Virus record (IMG/VR): IMGVR_UViG_3300024292_000008
Coordinates: 1 to 34,265 of that record
DNA from: a virus
DNA length: 34,265 nucleotides
Strand: one strand, 5' to 3'
The notes below the pieces were generated by a model, which was not told the DNA's origin, searched no databases, and was given only the letters and a program-made list of their open reading frames with translations. Shown here piece by piece: positions 27,945-34,265 of this stretch (the first letter of the stretch is position 1; each line of letters starts with the position of its first letter). The translations under genes and the position numbers were made by a program.

Positions 27945-29744
27945 TTAAGAGAACATTCCTGCGCCCAGTGTTAAGTAGTCAAAGAAACCAGGGTTCCTCT
28001 GCGTGGTTTGAGTCTGCGGTATTGGAGCTGCGCCGAGAGCCTGTGACAACAATCCGATAGATGTGTACGGAGCCTGTTGATAGCCCTGGAACTGCGCCTT
28101 AGCTGCCTCAATAAGCTGCTGTTGTAGAGCCTGCTGCAACATACCCTGCTGCTGTAGGTTCTGGTTAACAGTCTGCCCCATGCCGAAGCCAAGGTTAGAC
28201 AGTGAGCCCAGTTGACCTGCCGCGCCAAGACGCTGCGATGACCCAGTAAGACCTGCTGCCTGGTTAGCAAGCTGTGCCTGAAGAGACTGTGAGGCGTTAA
28301 ACTGTCCAGCCTGGTTAAGTGCTGCCTGATTCGCCAAAGCCGCCTGATTAGCTGCGCCTGCGCCAAACTGCGACGCCTGGTTAAGCGCTGCTTGATTAGC
28401 CAGAGCTGCTTGGTTCGCGGCAGATGCCCCAAACTGAGAAGCCGCCTGCTGTTGTGCAGATGCCTGTGCAGCGGCTTGGTTCTGAGCCCCTGCGCCAAAC
28501 TGTGCCGCTTGATTCGCTGCGGCTTGATTAGCAAGAGCAGCCTGATTGGCAGCAGATGCGCCAAATTGACTTGCAGCCTGTTGTTGAGCAGATGCTTGCG
28601 CTCCAGCGACGTTAGCAGCTTGTGCGCTAAACTGTCGAGCCTGGTTCTGCGCAGCCTGGTTGGCAAGAGCTGCTTGGTTAGCAGCGGATGCACTAAACTC
28701 ACCTGCACGCATACCAGCCGCCTGATTGGCCAGGGCTGCTTGTTGTGCCAGGTTAGCGCTAGTAGTGCCAGCCTGTAGACCTGCCTGCTGGTTAGCAAGG
28801 CTAGCCTGCATTCTTCCAGCAATGTCTTGTTGCGCCATGCCCTGGGCTTGAGTAAATCCAGCCTGGCGTAACTGACCTGCAGATCGTGCGGCTTGTTCGG
28901 CAAATGCTCGATTAGTCTCGGCCTCCATCAAAGCCTGTCGAGAACCACCAAAAGCACCTGCTGCGCTTGCTTGAGCTCCAGCCTGGCCCATTGATATCTG
29001 TCGGGCGCGATCTAGGTCAGACAGTGTAGACTGCACAACTTGGCTTTCATAAGGGTTGTAATACTGACTTAGGTCAGTGCCAGCTAATTGGCCAGCCGTC
29101 ACATCTCTGGACGTTACTGTCGGTGCTGCACCTAATCTTTCTGCGCCAAATCCAGTTGCCCCGGTGCGAGCAGCGTCATAACCCTGAGCGTCTAATCCAG
29201 CAGCCTGGAAGCCAGTAGCGCCTGCACGCTCTGCACCATAGCCTGTTGCGCCTACATCAGCACCCTGGAACCCTCTAGCGCCAGCCTGAGCTGCGCCATA
29301 GCCTGTTGCGCCAGACTGAGCCGCCTGATAGCCAGGAGCTCGTACATTCATGGGCTGATACTGCATCTCTCTAGCAGCACCAGCCATAGCGCCCTGAATA
29401 CCCTGCGCGGCACTTTGATTAATGTTTGGAGCTTGCGGAGCTTGCTGTTGCTGCTGCTGTTGCTGCTGCTGTACGCGACCGCCAGCTTTACCGCCACCAC
29501 CAGCGGGAGGCGCCAGCTTAGGTCCAGACTGTGGCGCAGGAGCCCTTTTATCCAACAGATGGCTTGGCGGCCTTACAGGGCCTGATACACGCATTGCAAG
29601 CTCATCTTGCGGTACTGGTCGCTGTCCTGGCGGTTCCGTTACTGACGGGCCATAGTTAACCTGAGATGGGGATGTAGGGCCAGGCTGCATTCTTTGCGGT
29701 CCAGCCATGCCTACTTGTTGTGGTACACCGTTACCTGAAGCCAT
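27945..29744 (-). CDS. Repeat-rich virion structural protein, 599 aa
   Basis: The order is a Pro/Gly front, ten glutamines (92-101), seven 10-residue repeats on the pattern AxGYxAxxxG (136-205), then a core with QYYNPYESQVVQSTLSDLDRARQ and AGAFGGSRQALMEAETNRAF (227-284). That core is a motif I know in structural proteins of many marine phages. Next comes an Ala/Gln/Asn region with about seven units of QFGASAANQAALANQAA (329-500). The tail ends QTTQRNPGFFDYLTLGAGMF. Probably a fibrous or internal virion protein. It is very unlike its neighbours in composition. Confidence 0.78.
   Translation of the reverse strand: MASGNGVPQQVGMAGPQRMQPGPTSPSQVNYGPSVTEPPGQRPVPQDELAMRVSGPVRPPSHLLDKRAPAPQSGPKLAPPAGGGGKAGGRVQQQQQQQQQQAPQAPNINQSAAQGIQGAMAGAAREMQYQPMNVRAPGYQAAQSGATGYGAAQAGARGFQGADVGATGYGAERAGATGFQAAGLDAQGYDAARTGATGFGAERLGAAPTVTSRDVTAGQLAGTDLSQYYNPYESQVVQSTLSDLDRARQISMGQAGAQASAAGAFGGSRQALMEAETNRAFAEQAARSAGQLRQAGFTQAQGMAQQDIAGRMQASLANQQAGLQAGTTSANLAQQAALANQAAGMRAGEFSASAANQAALANQAAQNQARQFSAQAANVAGAQASAQQQAASQFGASAANQAALANQAAANQAAQFGAGAQNQAAAQASAQQQAASQFGASAANQAALANQAALNQASQFGAGAANQAALANQAALNQAGQFNASQSLQAQLANQAAGLTGSSQRLGAAGQLGSLSNLGFGMGQTVNQNLQQQGMLQQALQQQLIEAAKAQFQGYQQAPYTSIGLLSQALGAAPIPQTQTTQRNPGFFDYLTLGAGMFS
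28245..28760 (-). repeat. NQAALANQAA repeat region
   Basis: This part of the 599-aa gene encodes residues 329-500, about seven imperfect copies of a unit near 22 residues ending NQAALANQAA. In DNA this makes a purine/pyrimidine-skewed repeat, which also opens long artificial frames on both strands. Copies differ mostly at third positions. Confidence 0.75.
29130..29339 (-). repeat. Seven 30-bp tandem repeats
   Basis: Exactly seven 10-codon units (residues 136-205) share the pattern A-[TRQP]-G-[YF]-x-A-x-x-x-G, such as ATGYGAERAG and ATGFGAERLG. The regular 30-bp period with drifted bases suggests old slipped duplication with selection for the pattern. A poly-Gln tract (29442..29471) lies just upstream in the same protein. 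Confidence 0.8.
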
Positions 29745-30595
29745 TATTGAGCACCTCGTCCATTTCTTGTGTTTTTAATGTTTCTTCCTGAGTTGCGCAT
29801 ATCTAGCATTAGCTCGTCAATGCCTTTCTTTGGTGCTGCAGGAATATTCATTGCTGGGGCTGTTGGAAGCGGGATGTCTACCAAAGGCGGTTGCGTAAAC
29901 CTGGGAGGCAAATTGCGAGACGCCTCTTTGCGCTCAACTGGGCGATCATAATCGACAGTGTATGTAGGCAGCTCAGTGTATGTTGGCCGTGCAGCGGGCT
30001 GCATATCAAACGATGGCATTGTTGGGGATACTGGGTCAGGCACGACAAATGGGCCGCCACTAGCGACAACTGGAGGAGTCGGAGCACTTGGAATTGAGGG
30101 GGCAGGGCCGCCTCTTGTAGTAGGCATTGGGGTAGCCGCCCTTGCGCCGCGACCAGGATCATAGTCAACGCCACTCCCACGGATGAAAAAGTCATTTCCA
30201 GGCCCGGGGAAAGGGGATGTATAAGTATTGCCAGCAAACAGCTCATTGTATTCTTTTGCGTAGGCAGGCTCTCTTGCCTCAAAGTCAGCAACAGCCTGGT
30301 CGAACAATCCACCAGAGCTGTATCCTGATATACCGCCACCAAAAGGTTGAGCTTGCGGCATGCCAGCCATAGGATCGCTTGGCGCGGCCATTCCAAATGC
30401 AGATGCAGCGGCTAGGTTATTTGCCATTGCGTCTTGCTGGCTAGGCGTAAATCCAGCAACGTCTGGGCCATAGTATGGCATGTAGCCGATCTTTTGGACC
30501 TCTTCAGCTCGCGCTAGATTCCGCTTTGTTGCGGCCTCTGCCCACGCTGGTATTTCTGTTTTTGTGGATTGACCACCGCCCTTGCCACCGCTCAT
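29744..30595 (-). CDS. Virion-region protein (MSGGKGGG type), 283 aa
   Basis: The front MSGGKGGGQSTKTEIPAWAEAATKRNLARAEEVQKIGYMPYYGPDVAGFTPSQQDAM (1-57) is conserved among marine-phage structural proteins that precede the NPYxxxVV protein. A YAKEYNELFAG helix follows, then Pro-rich linkers (SIPSAPTPPVV) and a basic end. No catalytic motif. It shares one base with the 599-aa gene downstream, so both are probably made together and may form one internal or tail structure. Confidence 0.75.
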   Translation of the reverse strand: MSGGKGGGQSTKTEIPAWAEAATKRNLARAEEVQKIGYMPYYGPDVAGFTPSQQDAMANNLAAASAFGMAAPSDPMAGMPQAQPFGGGISGYSSGGLFDQAVADFEAREPAYAKEYNELFAGNTYTSPFPGPGNDFFIRGSGVDYDPGRGARAATPMPTTRGGPAPSIPSAPTPPVVASGGPFVVPDPVSPTMPSFDMQPAARPTYTELPTYTVDYDRPVERKEASRNLPPRFTQPPLVDIPLPTAPAMNIPAAPKKGIDELMLDMRNSGRNIKNTRNGRGAQ

Positions 30596-30596
30596 A

Positions 30597-30965
30597 TCAT
30601 ATATCCTTGCTAAGTGTCGTGAACGCCTCGGTCCACCCTTTGCTTAATAAGACCCTTGCCCAACCTCTACGGCCAGCAACAGTCATGCCCGTGCATCCCT
30701 GCTGTCTTGCAAACTCTACCGCCGACTCGTCCATGTCAACTATCTGATTCTTTTCGCCACCCGCCAAAAAAATGTGCAACACTTTCTTCCTGGGAAACGA
30801 TATTATCTCTGTAACAGCGCAGCCGTGTTCTGCTGGCCAAAACTGCATGTATCCGTTCTTTATGGCCTCAACAATGTCCTCGTACTCGTGCGTCCCGCCA
30901 CTGTACTCCAAGGCTGCCTTTATCCACTTCTCGCAACGATCTAGCTCTTCTTGTAAATCTGCCAT
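30597..30965 (-). CDS. Conserved phage protein, GNAT-like fold possible, 122 aa
   Basis: The sequence LDRCEKWIKAALEYSGGTHEYEDIVEAIKNGYMQFWPAEHGCAVTEIISFPRKKVLHIFLAGGE, then QQGCTGMTVAGRRGWARVL, is a pattern common to many phages and usually found before structural genes. The alternating beta pattern plus GRRGWARVL helix resembles a small GNAT-type fold, but acetyl-CoA binding residues are not clear. An extended -10 promoter (30984..30998) and AGGGGG ribosome-binding site precede it. Function unknown. Confidence 0.75.
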   Translation of the reverse strand: MADLQEELDRCEKWIKAALEYSGGTHEYEDIVEAIKNGYMQFWPAEHGCAVTEIISFPRKKVLHIFLAGGEKNQIVDMDESAVEFARQQGCTGMTVAGRRGWARVLLSKGWTEAFTTLSKDI

Positions 30966-30983
30966 ATATCCCCCTAAATAATT

Positions 30984-30998
30984 GGCCGATTATAGCAT
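30984..30998 (-). promoter_or_regulatory. Extended -10 late promoter before the 122-aa gene
   Basis: The minus strand reads ATGCTATAATCGGCC in the 33-bp gap between genes. It has the perfect extended -10 TGCTATAAT and the same CGGCC tail as at 5359..5374. It would drive the structural block from the 122-aa gene through ejection proteins and portal. Confidence 0.7.
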
Positions 30999-31658
30999 TT
31001 ATTGACGGCTTCTGGTTATTGTAAGGTCAATTGGCTTAGATGCTGGCGCAAAAGATGTTGCAGCAGCCCCATCAAGCCATAAATCGGTATCACTAACAGC
31101 AAACCTTGCCTGCATATAAGAGCCTGCAGTTACCTCAATTTGATCACTAACAGCCAAGACAATAAATTGATCGTTAGCATGCACCGTAACCCTTTCTGAG
31201 TGATCTTGGTTTGTGCCATTAACAGCCATCCAATAATACGCTGTCTTCGTTGATGCGCTTGACGATTTAAGCTGCAGGTGTCCCGCAATAGAATACACCC
31301 CCGCTTCAGCAAACCTAATTTTTGTATTATCGCTGGGATCAATGCTCAATCCACCATTAGCGCTTACCGACGTAAACGATATATTGTACGCAGTGTCTAC
31401 CGACGCCGCAGTAATGCTGCTGGTGGCTGAAAACTCACCATAACCGTCAGCTAATACAATCTGCCTAAACTCACCATTCTTGGACACTACCGGGTAACCA
31501 GTTCGGTCCCACAATACGACGCCATCTTCTGCCGCCGTGTCGCCAGCTATGTAGTAAGCCAGCTTTGTTTTAGTCCTGGCTAGAAAGCTAACAAGTCGCT
31601 CTCCCCAGGGTTTCCATTCTGGACCTAACGGGGGTGGCGGGTTCTCAGCCAGGCTCAT
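30999..31658 (-). CDS. Tail fibre/decoration protein with C1q-like head, 219 aa
   Basis: The front SLAENPPPPLGPEWKPWGERLVSFLART (2-29) is an attachment segment known in marine-phage tail proteins. A VVLWDRTGYPVVSKNGEFRQIVLADG link follows. Residues 78-219 form a C1q/TNF-like jelly roll: DTAYNISFTSVSAN, FAEAGVYSIAGHLQLKSSSAS, YYWMAVNGTN, DQIEVTAGSYMQARF and PIDLTITR. It is likely trimeric and may bind the cell surface. It overlaps the nozzle gene by 4 bp. Confidence 0.82.
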   Translation of the reverse strand: MSLAENPPPPLGPEWKPWGERLVSFLARTKTKLAYYIAGDTAAEDGVVLWDRTGYPVVSKNGEFRQIVLADGYGEFSATSSITAASVDTAYNISFTSVSANGGLSIDPSDNTKIRFAEAGVYSIAGHLQLKSSSASTKTAYYWMAVNGTNQDHSERVTVHANDQFIVLAVSDQIEVTAGSYMQARFAVSDTDLWLDGAAATSFAPASKPIDLTITRSRQ

Positions 31659-33133
31659 CGCTTGCCGCCTGGGATTACATTAAGCCGCATCTTGCCTGCA
31701 CGCCAATCTTTAAGATCTGTGCCATTAATACGCATCCTGACCTGGCGACCACTAAACCTGGCGCCTGTTGGGTTAGCAAGAGCGAACGGCCCGTGGCTAA
31801 CTTCTGAGTCATTAGGGTAGAACCTGGTCTTAAAGGTCAAAGTGACTTCGCCCTGGTTAAGCTCGTCCGGGATAATCTCATTTACTTTGGCGATCTGATC
31901 GCCCTGAGCAATCGATATAGGTCCACTCTCCAGGAATGTCTCACTACCATTGTGTGAGTACCCGGTCTCGTGGTTTAGAACGTTACCAGAGGTATCAAAC
32001 ATAATTGGGTTAGAGAATACACCAGCATCAACTGCAGAGCTGCGAGATAGCTCACCAATGTTCCAGTGACCTTCTTTATAGTCGAACACAACGTATCGGT
32101 CGTTCTCCAGAGAGTCGGCGCTGGGATAGAACCACCACACCTCACCAAACTGAGAGTTGTTGACTGCAAACGCCTTGCTTTTCTGGGCGTGGTTTATGTC
32201 TTTAAAAACGTGATCTGAGACATCGCAGGGCATTTCCTGTACGGATGATCCGTTGTAAGTAAAAAAGCTCTTAGAGCCCATCCAGAAGGCCCCCTCGTCC
32301 ACCGCAACTGCAGCCATGCGAGATATGGTGCCGCAAGATGTGCCAACCCTCTCAAAACCGTAAACAGTTGGCGGCCCATTGTATGTGGCGACGTGCGCGT
32401 CCAGGGAGGTCAGGATAAGTGTACGGCCTCTCACTCGGATACCGCACATGATCTCGCCAGAGGTCTGCAGCTCAAGATCACCAGCCTGGTTAATCGCTGT
32501 AGGCGTCCAATCCGTGTTGTCTTCTCTGTCACACCACTTTACAAGGCGCGGATTACTGCCTGCGCCTAGAGCAAAAATAAAGCGCTCCTCAGTAACGACA
32601 ATAGCGCCATTACCTACCGGGGCATTTGTAATTGCTGCAGCGGGGGTGCCGGTATTCAACTGCCACTCGTATATCTTGCCGTCCTTTGATGAACAGGCGA
32701 CCAAATATTGACCCCAGGTATCCATGGACCAGGATGTGGCCTCTTCTGGCACGCCGTCACTAGGACGTTCTGTGCTGTAGTAAGAGGTGCCATAGAATGA
32801 ACCGCCGTAGCCAAGATTCTGGTCTGCGTTAAGGTCGCCAGTGGTAAAGCTAGTAGGGGTAATGTCAGAAACCGTACCCACTTTATTAACGTGGTACAGC
32901 TTTTCGTATGTTCCTGCCGCAATGTGGGCGTCTGCACTGTTGTCAGTCCATGTAATAGCGCCTCTGGGGGCGTAAGTGAATGCACTGGCCTTACGGGTGG
33001 TCCAGCCGCCAACAGGCCGCACAGAGCCATTTTGCCACCTTATGAGGTTAGCATCTCGCCACCGGCCTACAGAATCCAGGTCAGTACCATGCTTAAAGAT
33101 ACCTGCTGGAATGTCTACGCTAACATATGCCAT
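31655..33133 (-). CDS. Tail nozzle / P22 gp10-like stabilisation protein, 492 aa
   Basis: VSVDIPAGIFKHGTDLDSVGRWRDANLIRWQNGSVRPVGGW (4-44) is the characteristic start, followed by repeating beta-propeller-like segments (WSMDTWGQYLVACSSKDGKIYEW, PRLVKWCDREDNTDWTP, CGTISRMAAVAVDEGAFWMG) and the closing ARFSGRQVRMRINGTDLKDWRAGKMRL. This matches phage stabilisation proteins that close the portal-tail channel in short-tailed phages (P22 gp10 role, nozzle in SU10). Length is normal. It follows the lysis genes. Confidence 0.9.
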   Translation of the reverse strand: MAYVSVDIPAGIFKHGTDLDSVGRWRDANLIRWQNGSVRPVGGWTTRKASAFTYAPRGAITWTDNSADAHIAAGTYEKLYHVNKVGTVSDITPTSFTTGDLNADQNLGYGGSFYGTSYYSTERPSDGVPEEATSWSMDTWGQYLVACSSKDGKIYEWQLNTGTPAAAITNAPVGNGAIVVTEERFIFALGAGSNPRLVKWCDREDNTDWTPTAINQAGDLELQTSGEIMCGIRVRGRTLILTSLDAHVATYNGPPTVYGFERVGTSCGTISRMAAVAVDEGAFWMGSKSFFTYNGSSVQEMPCDVSDHVFKDINHAQKSKAFAVNNSQFGEVWWFYPSADSLENDRYVVFDYKEGHWNIGELSRSSAVDAGVFSNPIMFDTSGNVLNHETGYSHNGSETFLESGPISIAQGDQIAKVNEIIPDELNQGEVTLTFKTRFYPNDSEVSHGPFALANPTGARFSGRQVRMRINGTDLKDWRAGKMRLNVIPGGKR

Positions 33134-33164
33134 TTATACTTCCTTTGCAGAGCGACGGAGGCGG

Positions 33165-33545
33165 CTACTTACCGCGCATCTCCATAATTTTTCCGGCACC
33201 GCGAATACCAAAACTGGAACTGATCGCGATGAATAATAAATACTGATACCACTCAGGCAGCTTGTCTAGCGCCTCAAATCCCTCAGCCACCCGGTCAATT
33301 ACCGACACGTCATTGGCGGCTATTGCGTAGCCAACCATAAACACTGGGATAGCTAACACAATGGTCCAAAATTCATCCTTCCAGGAGCTGCTAGAGGCAT
33401 CTGCCATCTTGCTCTCCCAGTCAGCACTGTTCTGGATAACATTCATCTTGGCGTCATGCTTGGCCTGCTTTTCCGCAGCCTTGTTAGCCAGGAACGTCTT
33501 GCCAATATCAGCAACCGGACCGATTAACGCCGTAAATATACTCAC
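33165..33545 (-). CDS. Holin-like protein (3-TM GTA/HP1 holin type), 126 aa
   Basis: The N-terminal half is helical and charged (LANKAAEKQAKHDAKMNVIQNSADWE). Two clear membrane helices follow: FWTIVLAIPVFMVGYAIA (about 59-76) and YQYLLFIAISSSFGIRG (about 100-116). A short hydrophobic stretch at the N-terminus (FTALIGPVADIGKTFL) may be a third. The KDEFW-TIV-IP and PEWYQYLLF patterns match PF11351-type holins, which let the endolysin reach the wall. It overlaps the small coiled-coil gene by 4 bp. Confidence 0.8.
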   Translation of the reverse strand: MSIFTALIGPVADIGKTFLANKAAEKQAKHDAKMNVIQNSADWESKMADASSSSWKDEFWTIVLAIPVFMVGYAIAANDVSVIDRVAEGFEALDKLPEWYQYLLFIAISSSFGIRGAGKIMEMRGK

Positions 33546-33727
33546 TGAATAAGCCTTTCAAGCAAAGGTGATGCAATGACCAGCGGGTAAAGAAACCATA
33601 GACGCTTGTCTATATCATCAAACCGCTTTGTTCCAGCGTCCAGTTGCTTCTCAATGTTTTGGTATCGAGTCAAGCATTCACGTTCATGAGCGTCTAGGCG
33701 CTGGATGGCTTCTTTTACCGTTGGCAT
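33542..33727 (-). CDS. Small coiled-coil plus TM protein (lysis accessory?), 61 aa
   Basis: The front RLDAHERECLTRYQNIEKQLDAGTKRFDDIDKRL is a coiled coil, followed by one membrane segment WFLYPLVIASPLLERLI. Proteins of this design (EECLTRY helix then TM) are common next to holins in marine phages and resemble XhlA-type helper proteins. It overlaps the holin-like gene by 4 bp (ATGA), so both are produced together. Membrane or lysis-accessory role is inferred. Confidence 0.75.
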   Translation of the reverse strand: MPTVKEAIQRLDAHERECLTRYQNIEKQLDAGTKRFDDIDKRLWFLYPLVIASPLLERLIQ

Positions 33728-33733
33728 GTCTTA

Positions 33734-33949
33734 TTACTCTCCTGGCTCTTCTTTCTCCAGGTCAGCAACTAGCATGTTGATAAATGCGTCTTTGCCTACT
33801 GAAAGTTGATCAAGGTTAAACTGAGTGGACCTGATCTTTCTATCCAGGTCATTGCAGTGATTTACCATCACCTGCTGCTGCTCAGTCATGTCTTCAAAAA
33901 TGTACTCTACTTCGTTTATCACTATGGGAGTTGTTTTTTTCTCGCCCAT
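33734..33949 (-). CDS. Conserved small phage protein, 71 aa
   Basis: This acidic, coiled-coil-like protein begins MGEKKTTPIVINEVEYIFEDMTEQQQVMVNHCNDLDRKI and continues RSTQFNLDQLSVGKDAFINML. The pattern TPIxINxxEYxFEDMTxxQQxxVNHxxDLDRK and STQFNLDQLxVGxDAF is one I know from many marine phages at the start of the lysis region. No TM segment. GGAGCACGAC lies before the start. Function unknown, perhaps a virion or lysis regulator. Confidence 0.85.
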   Translation of the reverse strand: MGEKKTTPIVINEVEYIFEDMTEQQQVMVNHCNDLDRKIRSTQFNLDQLSVGKDAFINMLVADLEKEEPGE

Positions 33950-33966
33950 GTCGTGCTCCTTCCAGG

Positions 33967-34128
33967 TTATTGTTTGGCTTTATTGCCAAGGAATGCGAAC
34001 TGCTCCAAAACCTTATAGGCTTTTGCAACAAATTCATCGTCTTTTGGTGTTTCAGTGTAATTGCATATTACGCTGGCTATTGTAACCAATGATGTTGCAA
34101 GCACATATAAGTCGAGTAAGTATTCCAT
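33967..34128 (-). CDS. Small conserved membrane protein, 53 aa
   Basis: ATG 34128 (after AGAAGGAATAA) to TAA 33967 encodes MEYLLDLYVLATSLVTIASV, then CNYTETPKDDEFVAKAYKVL and a tail ending NKAKQ. A membrane helix at 3-22, the TPKDD turn and the YKVLEQFAF helix match a very common small marine-phage protein found beside holin genes. It may be a pinholin-like or lysis accessory peptide, but no direct evidence exists. Confidence 0.8.
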   Translation of the reverse strand: MEYLLDLYVLATSLVTIASVICNYTETPKDDEFVAKAYKVLEQFAFLGNKAKQ

Positions 34129-34141
34129 TAAATTATTCCTT

Positions 34142-34265
34142 CTATTGACTCATTAAGAAAGAAACTATTGCGTATATACCGTAACCTAGTACGCCTATGC
34201 CTATAATCTGCACAGTGTTCCAGAAGAAGGCTTTACGTCTACGCGCCTGAGCGTATATAGTTTTC
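34142..34265 (-). CDS. C-terminal part of the conserved marine-phage protein cut by the window edge
   Basis: A frame open from the window end (codons start at 34264) to TAG at 34142 encodes KTIYAQARRRKAFFWNTVQI and a membrane segment (IGIGVLGYGIYAIVSFLM), 40 residues. The YAQARRRxxF stretch plus TM is the usual end of the protein whose start is at 1..264. The two parts do not join in frame when the ends are butted together, so a short piece, of length 2 modulo 3, is missing. It would follow the start of the lysis block. Confidence 0.72.
   Translation of the reverse strand, partial: KTIYAQARRRKAFFWNTVQIIGIGVLGYGIYAIVSFLMSQ

Noticed and set aside
28392-28778. 128-codon plus-strand Cys/Leu-rich frame
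   Set aside because: Complement of the repeat region; no start signal.
27971-28903. 310-codon minus-strand frame inside the 599-aa gene
   Set aside because: It arises from the Ala/Gln/Asn repeat DNA read in another frame; composition is Leu/Arg-rich with no start signal, and the true gene has conserved motifs.
28245-29339. CRISPR-like array
   Set aside because: The regular repeats are in-frame codons of a structural protein and there are no unique spacers or cas genes.
1-34265. Prophage interpretation
   Set aside because: No integrase, attachment site, CI-type repressor or host gene is visible; one small Cro-like protein is not enough.

Overview
The window is almost all of a tailed double-stranded DNA phage genome, most likely a podovirus of a marine or aquatic bacterium. 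The portal, scaffold, SU10-type (DUF5309-like) major capsid protein, SU10-type adaptor, P22-gp10-like nozzle/stabilisation protein and many short conserved marine-phage proteins support this. Every convincing gene lies on the minus strand, so transcription runs from high to low coordinates. The window edges cut one gene: its N-terminal part is at 1..264 and its C-terminal part at 34142..34265. The molecule is therefore probably circularly permuted or terminally redundant, with only a short piece missing. Host genes, tRNA, rRNA, CRISPR and integrase were not found.

Layout in transcription order. Lysis and late structural genes run from 34265 to 18784: small membrane proteins, a 3-TM holin-like protein, nozzle, C1q-like fibre, repeat-rich virion proteins, candidate ejection proteins, portal, scaffold, capsid, three small lysine-rich proteins and an M15-peptidase endolysin. 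A strong intrinsic terminator (18740..18766) closes this unit. A sigma70-type promoter (18690..18718) then opens the early unit: ERF annealing protein, YqaJ exonuclease, an SSB-like protein, an HTH regulator, a structured non-coding region (16182..16528), an HNH-AP2 endonuclease, a replication-protein-like gene, NinB, a metallophosphoesterase, a zinc-ribbon peptide, DUF3310, NinG and a second HNH nuclease. A second promoter of the same design (11801..11829) reads into small accessory genes. A 310-bp gap follows, then terS and terL, a 904-residue polyvalent protein with a HELQH motif, the adaptor and the tail fibres, ending at position 1.

The genes form a compact lytic-looking programme. Recombination and repair proteins (ERF, YqaJ, NinB, NinG, SSB-like) serve replication through host enzymes, since no phage DNA or RNA polymerase is visible. 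The terminase packages DNA through the portal, and holin plus endolysin release the particles. Two promoter families can be read directly: a pair of early promoters with a shared upstream block and leader, and extended -10 promoters (TGNTATAATCGG) before late genes. At least eight small genes of 39 to 59 codons, below common ORF cut-offs, were recovered from overlaps, ribosome-binding sites and resemblance to known marine-phage small proteins.
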